From Micrococcales bacterium UBA7469 (GTDB lineage: Bacteria; Actinomycetota; Actinomycetes; Actinomycetales; Microbacteriaceae): a DNA stretch of 46,246 nt. The first letter of the stretch is position 1, and every line of letters begins with the position of its first letter. Position numbers and translations under genes: made by a program. Positions 23,916-31,935 of this stretch are shown piece after piece. The stretch covers positions 15,113 through 61,358 of the forward strand of contig DLPB01000001.1 of assembly GCA_002479805.1 (NCBI GenBank), in the 5' to 3' direction. The notes under the pieces are model-generated. The model made no database searches and was not told the origin of the DNA. It was given only the letters and a program-made list of their open reading frames with translations.

Positions 23916-24822
23916 CCTGCTTGCGGTAGTCGGCCCGACAGCATCTGGGAAGACTGCCCTTGCCTTGGAATTGGCGGCTGCTTTAGAACATTCAGGACAG
24001 CCAGTTGAGATAATCAACGCCGACGCCATGCAGCTCTATGCCGGCATGGACATCGGAACCGCAAAACTCTCGATAGCAGAACGCAGCAACCCACCTCATC
24101 ACCTCTTCGACATTCTGACTCCCGCGCAGGAGATGACGGCGGTTGAGTATCAACGAGTAGCTCGTGAGACCTGCCTAGGGATTGTCGCTAGAGGCAAGCT
24201 TCCAATCTTTGTCGGCGGAAGCATGTTTTACCTCGCTGCCGCCTTGGATCAGTTGGATTTTGCACCCACAGATGTCCAGGTTCGGCTTCGTCTCGAGCAA
24301 GAATCCGCTAGCGCCGGTGCATTGGCGATGCACGAGCGACTGAGAAAGCTGGATCCGGTGACCGCCGATAAAATTCCGGCCCAGAATGTCAGAAGGGTAA
24401 TTCGGGCACTTGAGGTCATTGAAATTACCGGCGAGAGCTACGCCTCGACACTCCCAGAACCCAGGTATTGGAAACCAGCTTTGCAGATTGGCCTGGCTGT
24501 AGATCGGGAAGAGCTTAAACGTAGAATTTTGCTGCGCGTAGAGGCCATGTGGCAGCAGGGCATCACCCGCGAGGTCGAGCAGTTACTTGCTCAAGGCGAA
24601 CTGGGCAAAACCGCCAGGATGGCAATTGGCTATAAGCAGGCGATAGCGCAGCTGAATGGCGAGTTGTCGCAAGCTGAAGCGATGGCTGAGACAGTTGCTC
24701 TGACCAATCGTTATGCCAGAAGGCAAATGTCGTGGTTTCGCCGCGATAAGCGAATTGGCTGGATTTCGGCTAATGAACCGCTGATTCCTCAAGCCCTGAA
24801 CTTGATTAGGCTTGGGGCATGA
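23905..24822 (+). CDS. miaA: tRNA dimethylallyltransferase
   Basis: MiaA transfers a dimethylallyl group to A37 of tRNAs reading UNN codons, making the substrate of MiaB. The chosen GTG start gives 305 residues, normal for the family. The P-loop GPTASGKT is at about residues 10-17, followed by INADAMQLYAGMDIGTAK and the DxxxPxE-type region HHLFDILTPAQEMTAVEY. An in-frame ATG at 23809 would add 32 residues inside miaB with no family similarity. The gene overlaps miaB by 11 bases and dapF by 4, so miaB-miaA-dapF form one coupled operon. Confidence 0.96.
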   Translation: MSFSLLAVVGPTASGKTALALELAAALEHSGQPVEIINADAMQLYAGMDIGTAKLSIAERSNPPHHLFDILTPAQEMTAVEYQRVARETCLGIVARGKLPIFVGGSMFYLAAALDQLDFAPTDVQVRLRLEQESASAGALAMHERLRKLDPVTADKIPAQNVRRVIRALEVIEITGESYASTLPEPRYWKPALQIGLAVDREELKRRILLRVEAMWQQGITREVEQLLAQGELGKTARMAIGYKQAIAQLNGELSQAEAMAETVALTNRYARRQMSWFRRDKRIGWISANEPLIPQALNLIRLGA

Positions 24823-25685
24823 ACATCGAATTCACCAAAGGTCACGGCACCGGCAACGACTTTGTTTTGATTGCCGACTTCGATGGGGTGCTGGATCTCA
24901 CCGAAGAGCAAATTCAGTTGATCTGCGACAGACACTTTGGAATCGGGGCTGACGGTCTTATCTTGGTGACCAAGACCGAGAACAGTGAAGTGGCTCACCT
25001 GCTGCACGATGAGCCAAATGCCGAATGGTTTATGGATTATCGAAACGCCGATGGCTCCAAGGCTGAAATGTGCGGAAACGGAATTCGAGTGTTTGCCCGC
25101 TACCTTACTTCCCGCGGCCTAGCCAGCATTATTGACGGCTCTACTCTTCCCGTGGCGACACGTGCCGGAGTCAAAGATCTGACCAGCACCTCAACGGGTT
25201 TTGCCGTTGATCTCGGGCGCTGGGGGGTGGATTCGGAAGACTTCCTTGTGAAGGCGGATGGCATTTCCGTTGCTCGTCCGGGGCTTGGACTCAACCTAGG
25301 AAACCCGCACGTCGTGGTGGCTCTTGCAGATCAGGATGAACTCGCTGCCCTCGAGCTGCATCGGGCTCCAAAGCTTGAACCAAGCCCGCGAAAAGGGGCG
25401 AATGTCGAATTTGTAGTGCTGGACGACCCGCTAATCAAGGAGGGGGTCGCCAGCATTTCCATGCGAGTCCACGAGCGCGGTGTTGGAGAAACATTGAGCT
25501 GCGGCACTGGTATTGCGGCCGCCGCCCTAGCAATTAGGCACTGGGCAGATAATGGTCAGAATTTCTGGCGAGTTAGGGTGCCGGGTGGGGAAGTTGGTGT
25601 CCGCATGTTCCCGACCGAAGACGGAGAGCATGTGGCGATTTCAGGACCGGCGGAACTGGTCTTCAGCGGAACCTTCAGTCTCTAG
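24819..25685 (+). CDS. dapF: Diaminopimelate epimerase
   Basis: DapF interconverts LL- and meso-diaminopimelate, needed for peptidoglycan and lysine. It has 288 residues. Both catalytic cysteines are visible: Cys85 in AEMCGNGIRVFARY and Cys228 in GETLSCGTGIAAAA. The N-terminal GHGTGNDFVL is typical. ATG overlaps the miaA TGA by 4 bases. Its last 11 bases overlap the convergent methyltransferase gene. With dapA and dapB in the same window, three diaminopimelate-pathway genes are present in separate transcription units. Confidence 0.97.
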   Translation: MNIEFTKGHGTGNDFVLIADFDGVLDLTEEQIQLICDRHFGIGADGLILVTKTENSEVAHLLHDEPNAEWFMDYRNADGSKAEMCGNGIRVFARYLTSRGLASIIDGSTLPVATRAGVKDLTSTSTGFAVDLGRWGVDSEDFLVKADGISVARPGLGLNLGNPHVVVALADQDELAALELHRAPKLEPSPRKGANVEFVVLDDPLIKEGVASISMRVHERGVGETLSCGTGIAAAALAIRHWADNGQNFWRVRVPGGEVGVRMFPTEDGEHVAISGPAELVFSGTFSL

Positions 25686-26280
25686 TTACCTCGAGGATTC
25701 GGAACCCCTTATCGGTTGAAAAGCGACTGGCGGTTAGCTCCGGGAATTCGTTTTGAATCCAGGTCAGCAGCGAATCGGCACCAAGCTGCTTTTGCACGAC
25801 GAGCATCGCTCTACCGCCACTTTCCAGCCTGGGTAGCCAGGTGGACAGCAACTTATGCAGTGCGGCCTTTCCGATCCGAATTGGAGGATTAGACCAGATC
25901 GCGTCAAAACGCATATCCGGCGGAATCTGGTCGGCCGTGACGGCTTTGACATTAGTTAGTCCCAGTCGGCCAGCATTTACCCGGGTAAGCCCCAGGCTTC
26001 GTTCGTTCACGTCCAGTGCCCAGAGAGTTGCCTGGGGCTGCAAACTTGCAATTGCAAGTGAAATTGGCCCCCAGCCACAGCCAAGATCCAAAACATTTCC
26101 TGAATCGGGAAACTGATCGTGCTTGCTCAGCAGGATGCTGGTTCCGGGATCTAGTTTGCTTGCACTGAAGGTGCCGCTGGCGGCTTGAACCAAAAATTCA
26201 CGGTCGGCCACTTTGTATGAAATCTCGCGAACGGTGGCGGGAGAATCTGGGTTCGCGCTGAAATAGTGGTCCTGAGGCAT
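25675..26280 (-). CDS. Class I SAM-dependent methyltransferase, RsmC-like
   Basis: This 201-residue protein has the SAM-binding motif VLDLGCGWGP (around residue 65) and the nucleic-acid amino-methyltransferase motif SNPPIRIG (around residue 130), as in the MTS/RsmC family that methylates guanine in 16S rRNA. It has only the catalytic half of E. coli RsmC, as is usual in Gram-positives. The ATG start is supported by a -10 TAGGTT exactly 6 bases upstream on the minus strand. It is convergent with dapF (11-base overlap) and divergent from hflX across 36 bases. The rRNA target is inferred from the family only. Confidence 0.87.
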   Translation of the reverse strand: MPQDHYFSANPDSPATVREISYKVADREFLVQAASGTFSASKLDPGTSILLSKHDQFPDSGNVLDLGCGWGPISLAIASLQPQATLWALDVNERSLGLTRVNAGRLGLTNVKAVTADQIPPDMRFDAIWSNPPIRIGKAALHKLLSTWLPRLESGGRAMLVVQKQLGADSLLTWIQNEFPELTASRFSTDKGFRILEVTRD

Positions 26281-26286
26281 GTTGCA

Positions 26287-26307
26287 AACCTAATACAGCC
26301 CTAGGGT
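26287..26307. promoter_or_regulatory. Divergent promoters of the methyltransferase and hflX genes
   Basis: Minus strand: TAGGTT (complement of 26287-26292), 6 bases before its ATG at 26280. Plus strand: TAGGGT (26302-26307), 9 bases before hflX ATG 26317. Both units are served by a 36-base gap, and neither has a Shine-Dalgarno. Confidence 0.5.
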
Positions 26308-26316
26308 TAAAGTGCG

Positions 26317-27750
26317 ATGGAAAACGAATCCTCAATTGACCGCATCCTGCGAAGGGGTGCCGCTGCGCCGCGCAACGAGTTTGACGGCGATCAGCTAGAT
26401 CTCGAGGCCAGAGACTCACTTCGACGTGTTGCCGGTCTCTCAACCGAGTTGCAGGACATCACCGATGTCGAATACCGAAAGTTGCGACTCGAGAAAGTTG
26501 TGCTTATCGGCGTCTGGGGCTCCGGGACTTTGACCGATGCGGAAAATGGTCTGCGCGAGCTTGCAGCGCTTGCTGAGACAGCAGGTGCAGAGGTGCTGGA
26601 TGGACTGCTGCAGCGCAGAGCCTATCCAGATCCAGCCACCTTCTTCGGCAAGGGCAAGGCCCAGGAGCTGAAGGAACTGGTTGCGCAGCTAGGTGCCGAC
26701 ACTGTAATCGCAAACGCCGAGCTAGCACCTTCCCAGCGCCGTGCGCTAGAGGATGCCGTCAAGGTAAAGGTGGTCGATCGCACCGCGATTATCTTGGACA
26801 TCTTCGCCCAGCACGCCAAGAGTCGCGAGGGTAAGGCGCAGGTTGAGCTAGCTCAACTCGAATACCTCTTGCCTCGCCTTCGCGGTTGGGGCGAGTCGAT
26901 GTCCCGACAGGCCGGAGGTCAGGCCGCCGGCGGTGTCGGAATTGGATCGCGTGGTCCGGGTGAAACCAAGATTGAGTTGGACCGCAGGCGCATTAACACC
27001 AAGATGGCCAAGCTAAAGCGCGAGATTGTCGACATGAAGCAGGCGCGTGATATCAAACGTTCCAAGCGCGAGAAAAACAACGAGCCGCAGGTCGCGATTG
27101 CTGGCTACACCAATGCTGGAAAGTCTTCGGTACTCAATCGCATGACCAAGGCCGGAGTTCTAGTGGAGAATGCCCTCTTTGCTACCCTGGACCCAACTGT
27201 TAGGCAGCACGACACTCCAGATGGCAGAAGTTACACAATCGCCGACACTGTTGGCTTTGTTCGTCAGCTGCCGCACCAGTTGGTGGAGGCATTTCGCTCT
27301 ACCCTCGAGGAGATCTCTCACGCTGACCTGATCGTTCATGTTGTCGATGGCACTGACCCTGATCCGATGGGTCAAATAAGAACCGTCCACGAGGTTATCG
27401 CCGAGGTTGAGGCGTCGAGCATCCCCGAGCTGATCGTTTTCAATAAGGCTGACCTGCTCTCTGATGAAGATCAGGTCCGGCTACGTGGCCTGGTGTCGGG
27501 CTCACTTTTGATTTCGGCCCGAACCGGCGAAGGTTTCGAACAGCTCGAGTCAAAGATCGCCGAGCTGCTGCCAAAGCCCGATGTTGAGTTTGAAGGAGTT
27601 GTTCCCTACAGCCGTGGAGATCTTGTTTCCAGAGTGCACCTTTCGGGAAAGGTGCTGGAGATCGAATACGTAGAGGCCGGGACTCGGCTCAAAGCTCTAG
27701 TCAAACCAGACCTTGCGTCTGAATTGAAGGAATTTGCTACACGGCCCTAA
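26317..27750 (+). CDS. hflX: GTPase HflX
   Basis: HflX is a ribosome-associated GTPase that can split stalled or hibernating 70S ribosomes under stress. It has 477 residues. The N-terminal HflX domain includes RAYPDPATFFGKGKAQEL, a central region GIGSRGPGETKIELDRR precedes the G domain, and the GTP-binding motifs are GYTNAGKSS (G1), DTVGFV (G3) and NKAD (G4). The start follows a near-leaderless promoter. The 3' end overlaps convergent lexA by 14 bases. The position between dapF and lexA matches the order in Mycobacterium. Confidence 0.96.
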   Translation: MENESSIDRILRRGAAAPRNEFDGDQLDLEARDSLRRVAGLSTELQDITDVEYRKLRLEKVVLIGVWGSGTLTDAENGLRELAALAETAGAEVLDGLLQRRAYPDPATFFGKGKAQELKELVAQLGADTVIANAELAPSQRRALEDAVKVKVVDRTAIILDIFAQHAKSREGKAQVELAQLEYLLPRLRGWGESMSRQAGGQAAGGVGIGSRGPGETKIELDRRRINTKMAKLKREIVDMKQARDIKRSKREKNNEPQVAIAGYTNAGKSSVLNRMTKAGVLVENALFATLDPTVRQHDTPDGRSYTIADTVGFVRQLPHQLVEAFRSTLEEISHADLIVHVVDGTDPDPMGQIRTVHEVIAEVEASSIPELIVFNKADLLSDEDQVRLRGLVSGSLLISARTGEGFEQLESKIAELLPKPDVEFEGVVPYSRGDLVSRVHLSGKVLEIEYVEAGTRLKALVKPDLASELKEFATRP

Positions 27751-28360
27751 GTACGGCTACAACCTTGCCCAGGATTACCGCGTGGTCACCGAGGATAGGC
27801 TCAAAGGCTGAGTTTCTTGGCAAAAGCCAGGTGTGCCCATCGCGCTGCTTGAAAGTCTTTACCGTGGCCTCATCTTCTAGCAGTGCGGCAACGATGTCGC
27901 CGTTCTCAGCGGTCTGCTGCTGCCTCACAACCACCCAGTCGCCATCGCAGATGGCAGCATCTATCATCGATTCGCCAACGACCTTGAGCAGGAATAGGTC
28001 GCCCTGGCCAACCAGCTGACGTGGCAGAGCAAAGACGTCTTCGACATTTTGCTCAGCGGTAATTGGCCCTCCCGCAGCAATTCGACCCACGAGCGGGACC
28101 ATGGCGGCGTCTGCCTTGATGATCTCGCCGGCGAAGTCGTCAAAGCCGAGCAAATCGATGGTTCGAGGCCTGCGCTGGTCTCGGCTGATAAAGCCCAACA
28201 GTTCAAGCTTGTTCAGCTGATGAGACACGCTTGCGGTTGAGCTGAGCCCGACGGCCTCGCCGATCTCTCGCATTGAGGGGGCGTAGTTTCTAGCCTGCAT
28301 TGATTCGCGGATCACAGCGAGAATTCGCTGCTGCACATCCGTTAGCTCAGAGCTGTCCAT
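27737..28360 (-). CDS. lexA: SOS repressor LexA
   Basis: LexA represses SOS genes and is inactivated by RecA-stimulated self-cleavage. The chosen ATG 28360 gives 207 residues and has a GAGGAG ribosome-binding site; the frame is open to 28444 but that stretch contains the promoter. The winged-helix domain covers residues ~1-65 (MREIGEAVGLSSTASVSHQL). The cleavage site Ala96-Gly97 lies in GRIAAGGPI. The catalytic dyad is Ser131 (VVGESMID) and Lys168 (ATVKTF). An SOS-like box overlaps its own -10, indicating autoregulation. Divergent from the LysM gene, convergent with hflX. Confidence 0.97.
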   Translation of the reverse strand: MDSSELTDVQQRILAVIRESMQARNYAPSMREIGEAVGLSSTASVSHQLNKLELLGFISRDQRRPRTIDLLGFDDFAGEIIKADAAMVPLVGRIAAGGPITAEQNVEDVFALPRQLVGQGDLFLLKVVGESMIDAAICDGDWVVVRQQQTAENGDIVAALLEDEATVKTFKQRDGHTWLLPRNSAFEPILGDHAVILGKVVAVLRAV

Positions 28361-28406
28361 CTCGGCTCCTCTCAAAATGTCAGTGGGGGAAGTTTTACTT
28401 CTTGTA

Positions 28407-28440
28407 TCGAAACTGTATTCGCTACCTAGGCGTTTGCCAA
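28407..28440 (-). promoter_or_regulatory. lexA promoter with overlapping SOS-like box
   Basis: On the minus strand: TTGGCA (complement of 28435-28440), 17 bases, TACAGT (complement of 28412-28417). An SOS-like sequence TCGAAACTGTATTCGC (28407-28422) covers the -10, with about three mismatches to TCGAAC-N4-GTTCGA. Confidence 0.7.
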
Positions 28441-28480
28441 ACACATTTTCGAGTTATTTGTAAATAAAGAGACAAAAAAC

Positions 28481-28524
28481 TTGTAAATGTCGGAAAAGTT
28501 TCTATACTTAGAACAAATGTTCGA
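28481..28524 (+). promoter_or_regulatory. Promoter and SOS box of the LysM gene
   Basis: TTGTAA (28481-28486), 16 bases, TATACT (28503-28508). Immediately after it lies TAGAACAAATGTTCGA (28509-28524), one mismatch from the SOS consensus, covering the expected transcription start. LexA bound here would block initiation. Confidence 0.82.
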
Positions 28525-28557
28525 AACAAAGAATCGAACAGAAGGGTGATAATCACA

Positions 28558-28851
28558 ATGAGTGCTGTTACTTCATACCGACTAACCAACCCAAGGCGTC
28601 TATTCCGCGGTATCGCAATCTTGGCTTTGGCCGCATCCTTCACCATGGCCTCAATCTCTGGCTCCTTTGCTGGAAGCCAGGAAGCGGGCGAACTTGAGTA
28701 TGTAACCGTGCAGTATGGCGACTCGCTCTGGTCACTCGCGAACGTTTACGCACCGAACTCGGATCCTCGCGACTGGATCGCCGAGGTAGTGCTTCTAAAC
28801 GCCTTGAGCTCGGTTGACCTCACCCCTGGCCAGCAGATCGCTCTGCCATAG
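28558..28851 (+). CDS. SOS-controlled LysM-domain membrane protein, possible division inhibitor
   Basis: This 97-residue protein has one N-terminal hydrophobic helix (residues ~16-38) and a C-terminal LysM-like domain (VTVQYGDSLWSLANVYAP to LTPGQQIALP), likely outside the membrane. It is divergent from lexA and carries its own SOS box. This matches YneA of Bacillus and Rv2719c of Mycobacterium, LysM proteins next to lexA that halt division during DNA damage. That role is inferred from architecture and position. ATG 28558 is preferred over GTG 28546 because GAAGGGTG (28541-28548) then serves as ribosome-binding site. Confidence 0.85.
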   Translation: MSAVTSYRLTNPRRLFRGIAILALAASFTMASISGSFAGSQEAGELEYVTVQYGDSLWSLANVYAPNSDPRDWIAEVVLLNALSSVDLTPGQQIALP

Positions 28852-28861
28852 CGCTATCGGG

Positions 28862-28867
28862 TAATCT
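28862..28867 (+). promoter_or_regulatory. -10 box TAATCT, leaderless hisC promoter
   Basis: TAATCT is followed by exactly 6 bases and GTG 28874. No Shine-Dalgarno and no clear -35 are seen; it begins 11 bases after the LysM stop. Confidence 0.55.
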
Positions 28868-28873
28868 TCAAGG

Positions 28874-29944
28874 GTGACCAACCTCGAAGATCTGCCACTC
28901 AGAGACGACCTCAAAGGCCTAAAGCCATATGGTGCGCCTCAGCTGGATGTTCCAATTCAGCTGAATGTCAATGAAAACACTTTCGGCATTCCAGAGGCTG
29001 TTGCGCTCGACATCATTCAGGAGCTTGCAGCCGAGGTTATAAAACTGAACCGGTATCCCGACCGCGAGTTCCTCGAGTTGCGCGCAGAGTTTGCGACCTA
29101 TCTCGGGCACAACCTAACTTCAGATCAGATTTGGGCCGCTAATGGCTCTAACGAGATAATCACCCAAATTTTCCAAGCCTTCGGCGGCCCAGGGAAGTCT
29201 GCCCTCAGCTTTGGCCCCACCTACTCGATGTATCCGAACATCGCGCGGATTACTCTCACAAGTTACCAAGAGCTAGGGCGACTAGCGCAATTCGAGGTGA
29301 CTGCCGACTATGTGGCTCAGCAGCTCTCCGAGCATCAGCCTTCGATTGCGATCCTTTGCAATCCAAATAATCCAACCGGGACGCCAATTGATAACACGGT
29401 TATTGAAGCCGCTTACAACGCCTTCAACGGAATTTTGGTTGTCGACGAGGCTTATGCCGAGTTTTCCTCGAACGATTCAGCGCTATCGCTATTACAAGGA
29501 AGGCCTCGGTTGATCGTGAGCCGAACCATGAGCAAGGCCTTTGCTTTTGCCGGCGCTCGAGTCGGTTACCTCGCGGCGGATGCTGCGATTGTCGACGCTA
29601 TGCGGATCGTTCGATTGCCTTATCACCTTTCGGCTTTGACGCAGGCGGCTGCGCGTGCCGCACTTCGGCACTCGAGAGAAATGCTCGCCAATGTCGAGCA
29701 GATCAAGGTTCAGAGAGACCGAATGATTACCCAGCTCTCGGCACTGGGTCTTAGGATTTACGCCTCCGAGGCAAACTTCATTCTGGCTGAGGGTTTTGAG
29801 AATCCGAATCAGGTTTTCGAGCAGCTTTTGGCGAAGGGAGTGATTGTTCGGAATGTTGGCATTCCAAATACTCTGCGCATAACCGCCGGAACTGAGGCGG
29901 AGACTACCAAGTTGCTGGGTGAGCTGGCCTTGATTCTTGACTAA
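28874..29944 (+). CDS. hisC: Histidinol-phosphate aminotransferase
   Basis: HisC transaminates imidazole-acetol phosphate to histidinol phosphate using PLP. It has 356 residues, a fold-type I aminotransferase. The PLP lysine is Lys221 in SRTMSKAFAFAGARVGY; other motifs are NVNENTFGIP near the start, CNPNNPTGTP (around 162-171) and VVDEAYAEF. The GTG start follows a leaderless -10 box. It begins a hisC-hisB-hisH-hisA-sseB run; hisD, which precedes hisC in many actinobacteria, is not here. Related aromatic aminotransferases look similar, but the his neighbours decide. Confidence 0.95.
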   Translation: MTNLEDLPLRDDLKGLKPYGAPQLDVPIQLNVNENTFGIPEAVALDIIQELAAEVIKLNRYPDREFLELRAEFATYLGHNLTSDQIWAANGSNEIITQIFQAFGGPGKSALSFGPTYSMYPNIARITLTSYQELGRLAQFEVTADYVAQQLSEHQPSIAILCNPNNPTGTPIDNTVIEAAYNAFNGILVVDEAYAEFSSNDSALSLLQGRPRLIVSRTMSKAFAFAGARVGYLAADAAIVDAMRIVRLPYHLSALTQAAARAALRHSREMLANVEQIKVQRDRMITQLSALGLRIYASEANFILAEGFENPNQVFEQLLAKGVIVRNVGIPNTLRITAGTEAETTKLLGELALILD

Positions 29945-29976
29945 ACTTGGGTCATCTTCCCAAGCGAGGTCAAATC

Positions 29977-30576
29977 ATGAGCCGTATTGCCAAAATCTCT
30001 CGCGAGACTAGCGAGTCCAAGATTGAGCTCGAGTTGAATCTTGATGGCTCAGGTCACTCGCAAATCGAAACCGGCGTGCCATTTTTCGACCACATGCTCA
30101 CCGCTTTTTCAAAGCACTCACTAATTGACTTGAAGATTCGATCGGTTGGCGACATCGAGATCGATGTTCACCACACCGTTGAAGATACCGCTATCGTCCT
30201 AGGTCAGGCCATCAAGCAGGCGCTTGGCGAAAAGGCCGGCATTGGTAGATACGGCGATGCAACCGTCCCGCTGGATGAAGCTCTTGCTAGAGCGGTTGTT
30301 GATATTTCCGGCCGACCTTTTTTGGTTCACAGCGGAGAACCTCAGGGCTTTGAGTATCACCTAATCGGTGGTCACTTCACCGGCTCGATGGTTCGGCACG
30401 TTTTTGAAGCAATCGCATACAACGCTGGTCTAACTCTGCATGTAACAGTGCTAGCCGGTAGGGATGCTCACCACATTGCGGAGGCTCAGTTCAAGGCTTT
30501 GGCCCGTGCCATGCGCAAAGCGGTTGAGCACGATGCCCGAGTCGCAGGTGTCCCTTCCACCAAGGGCAGCCTTTGA
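29977..30576 (+). CDS. hisB: Imidazoleglycerol-phosphate dehydratase
   Basis: HisB dehydrates imidazole glycerol phosphate in histidine synthesis. It has 199 residues, the monofunctional form without the phosphatase domain. Metal-binding His-rich motifs are visible: FFDHMLTAFSKHS, DIEIDVHHTVEDTA and AGRDAHHIAEAQFKA. ATG 29977 has a GAGGT ribosome-binding site; an in-frame upstream TTG (29947) would add 10 residues and lies in a small hairpin (CTTGGG 29946-29951 with CCCAAG 29959-29964). The stop overlaps hisH by 4 bases. Confidence 0.96.
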   Translation: MSRIAKISRETSESKIELELNLDGSGHSQIETGVPFFDHMLTAFSKHSLIDLKIRSVGDIEIDVHHTVEDTAIVLGQAIKQALGEKAGIGRYGDATVPLDEALARAVVDISGRPFLVHSGEPQGFEYHLIGGHFTGSMVRHVFEAIAYNAGLTLHVTVLAGRDAHHIAEAQFKALARAMRKAVEHDARVAGVPSTKGSL

Positions 30577-31202
30577 CTAAGACCGTTGCGGTCTTTGACT
30601 ACGGCAACGGCAACATTCACTCGGCCTGCCGAGCGCTAGAGCATGCCGGTGCCGAAGTGGTGCTCACCGCTGATCGCAAAACACTGCTGGAGGCCGATGG
30701 CATGCTGCTGCCCGGGGTTGGTGCATTCGCATCTGTAATGCGAAACCTAACGGCTCACAATGCTGCGAGCCTGGTCGACCAGAGGCTAACCGCCGGGAGG
30801 GCGGTGTTGGGTATCTGTGTTGGCATGCAGGTCATGTTTGAGCACGGAGTTGAGCATGGAATTGACTCCGAGGGTTTGGGGCAGTGGCCCGGCAGCGTCA
30901 CAATGCTAAATGCCCCTACCTTGCCGCACATCGGCTGGACTCAGGTGGAGCCGGATTCTAAGAGTGTGTTGTTTTCTGGAGTGGCAGACGAGCGTTTCTA
31001 CTTCGTTCACTCCTATGCCGCTAAGACTTGGGAGTTGAATATTCAACCCCCTTTTGTGAAGGCGGCCCTCACTTGGTCTGAGCACGGCGAGCGATTCCTG
31101 GCGGCGGTCGAAAACGGTCCGCTCAGCGCAACTCAATTCCACCCCGAGAAATCGGGCGAGGCAGGTTTGCAGCTGCTTCGTAACTGGATTCGTTCAATTT
31201 AG
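30573..31202 (+). CDS. hisH: Imidazole glycerol phosphate synthase, glutaminase subunit HisH
   Basis: HisH supplies ammonia from glutamine to HisF. It has 209 residues, a class I glutamine amidotransferase. The nucleophile is Cys82 in LGICVGMQVMFE, and the catalytic His190 and Glu192 lie in FHPEKSGEAG. The start is TTG, overlapping the hisB TGA (TTGA). Its partner HisF is not encoded in this window, although hisF normally follows hisA; it must be elsewhere. hisA follows after 7 bases with its own ribosome-binding site. Confidence 0.96.
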   Translation: MTKTVAVFDYGNGNIHSACRALEHAGAEVVLTADRKTLLEADGMLLPGVGAFASVMRNLTAHNAASLVDQRLTAGRAVLGICVGMQVMFEHGVEHGIDSEGLGQWPGSVTMLNAPTLPHIGWTQVEPDSKSVLFSGVADERFYFVHSYAAKTWELNIQPPFVKAALTWSEHGERFLAAVENGPLSATQFHPEKSGEAGLQLLRNWIRSI

Positions 31203-31209
31203 GAGAAAT

Positions 31210-31935
31210 ATGAAGCTAGAACTACTGCCAGCCGTTGATGTTGCAAACGGCAAAGCCGTCCGGCTCACCCAGGGCGAAGCAGGCAGCGAAGAGGACTTCG
31301 GTCACCCGCTTGCTGCCGCCCAAGACTGGATTGCTGCCGGCGCGGAGTGGATTCACCTGGTTGACCTCGATGCCGCGTTTGGCCGAGGCGAGAACCGTGC
31401 GGTGATTGCCGAGGTTGTGAAACAGGCTGGTGACACCAAGATCGAGCTCTCCGGTGGTATTCGAGACGATGCCTCACTGGAGGCCGCGTTGGAGCTAGGT
31501 GCAACCCGAGTCAATCTGGGCACCGCTGCGCTGGAAAATCCGGACTGGACCGCAGATGTGATTGCCAAATACGGTGATCAAATCGCAGTCGGACTGGACG
31601 TGCGCGGCACGGTGCTTGCTGCCCGCGGTTGGACTCAAGAAGGTGGCGACCTATTCGAAGTTTTGGCGCGCCTGGAGCAGGCAAACTGCCCGCGCTATGT
31701 GGTTACTGACGTGACCAAGGACGGCACCTTGAAGGGGCCAAACCTTGAGCTTTTGAAGCAGGTTATGCAGTTTACGAACAAGCCGGTGGTGGCATCGGGT
31801 GGCATTTCATCACTTCAGGACATCACCGACCTACACGCTCTAGTTGAGCTTGGTCTCGAGGGAGCAATCCTTGGCAAGTCGCTTTACGCCGGCCGGTTCA
31901 CTCTCGAGCAAGCGCTGGCAATCGCAGGCGGCTAA
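31210..31935 (+). CDS. hisA: Phosphoribosyl isomerase A (HisA/PriA)
   Basis: This beta/alpha-barrel isomerase converts ProFAR to PRFAR in histidine synthesis. Actinobacterial versions (PriA) often also perform the TrpF step of tryptophan synthesis. It has 241 residues. Conserved features are PAVDVANGKAVRL with Asp10, SGGIRDD, VGLDVRG with Asp130, and VTDVTKDGTLKGPN with Asp171. ATG has an AGGAGA ribosome-binding site. Bifunctionality is inferred from lineage only. The stop shares one base with the next ATG (TAATG). Confidence 0.93.
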   Translation: MKLELLPAVDVANGKAVRLTQGEAGSEEDFGHPLAAAQDWIAAGAEWIHLVDLDAAFGRGENRAVIAEVVKQAGDTKIELSGGIRDDASLEAALELGATRVNLGTAALENPDWTADVIAKYGDQIAVGLDVRGTVLAARGWTQEGGDLFEVLARLEQANCPRYVVTDVTKDGTLKGPNLELLKQVMQFTNKPVVASGGISSLQDITDLHALVELGLEGAILGKSLYAGRFTLEQALAIAGG

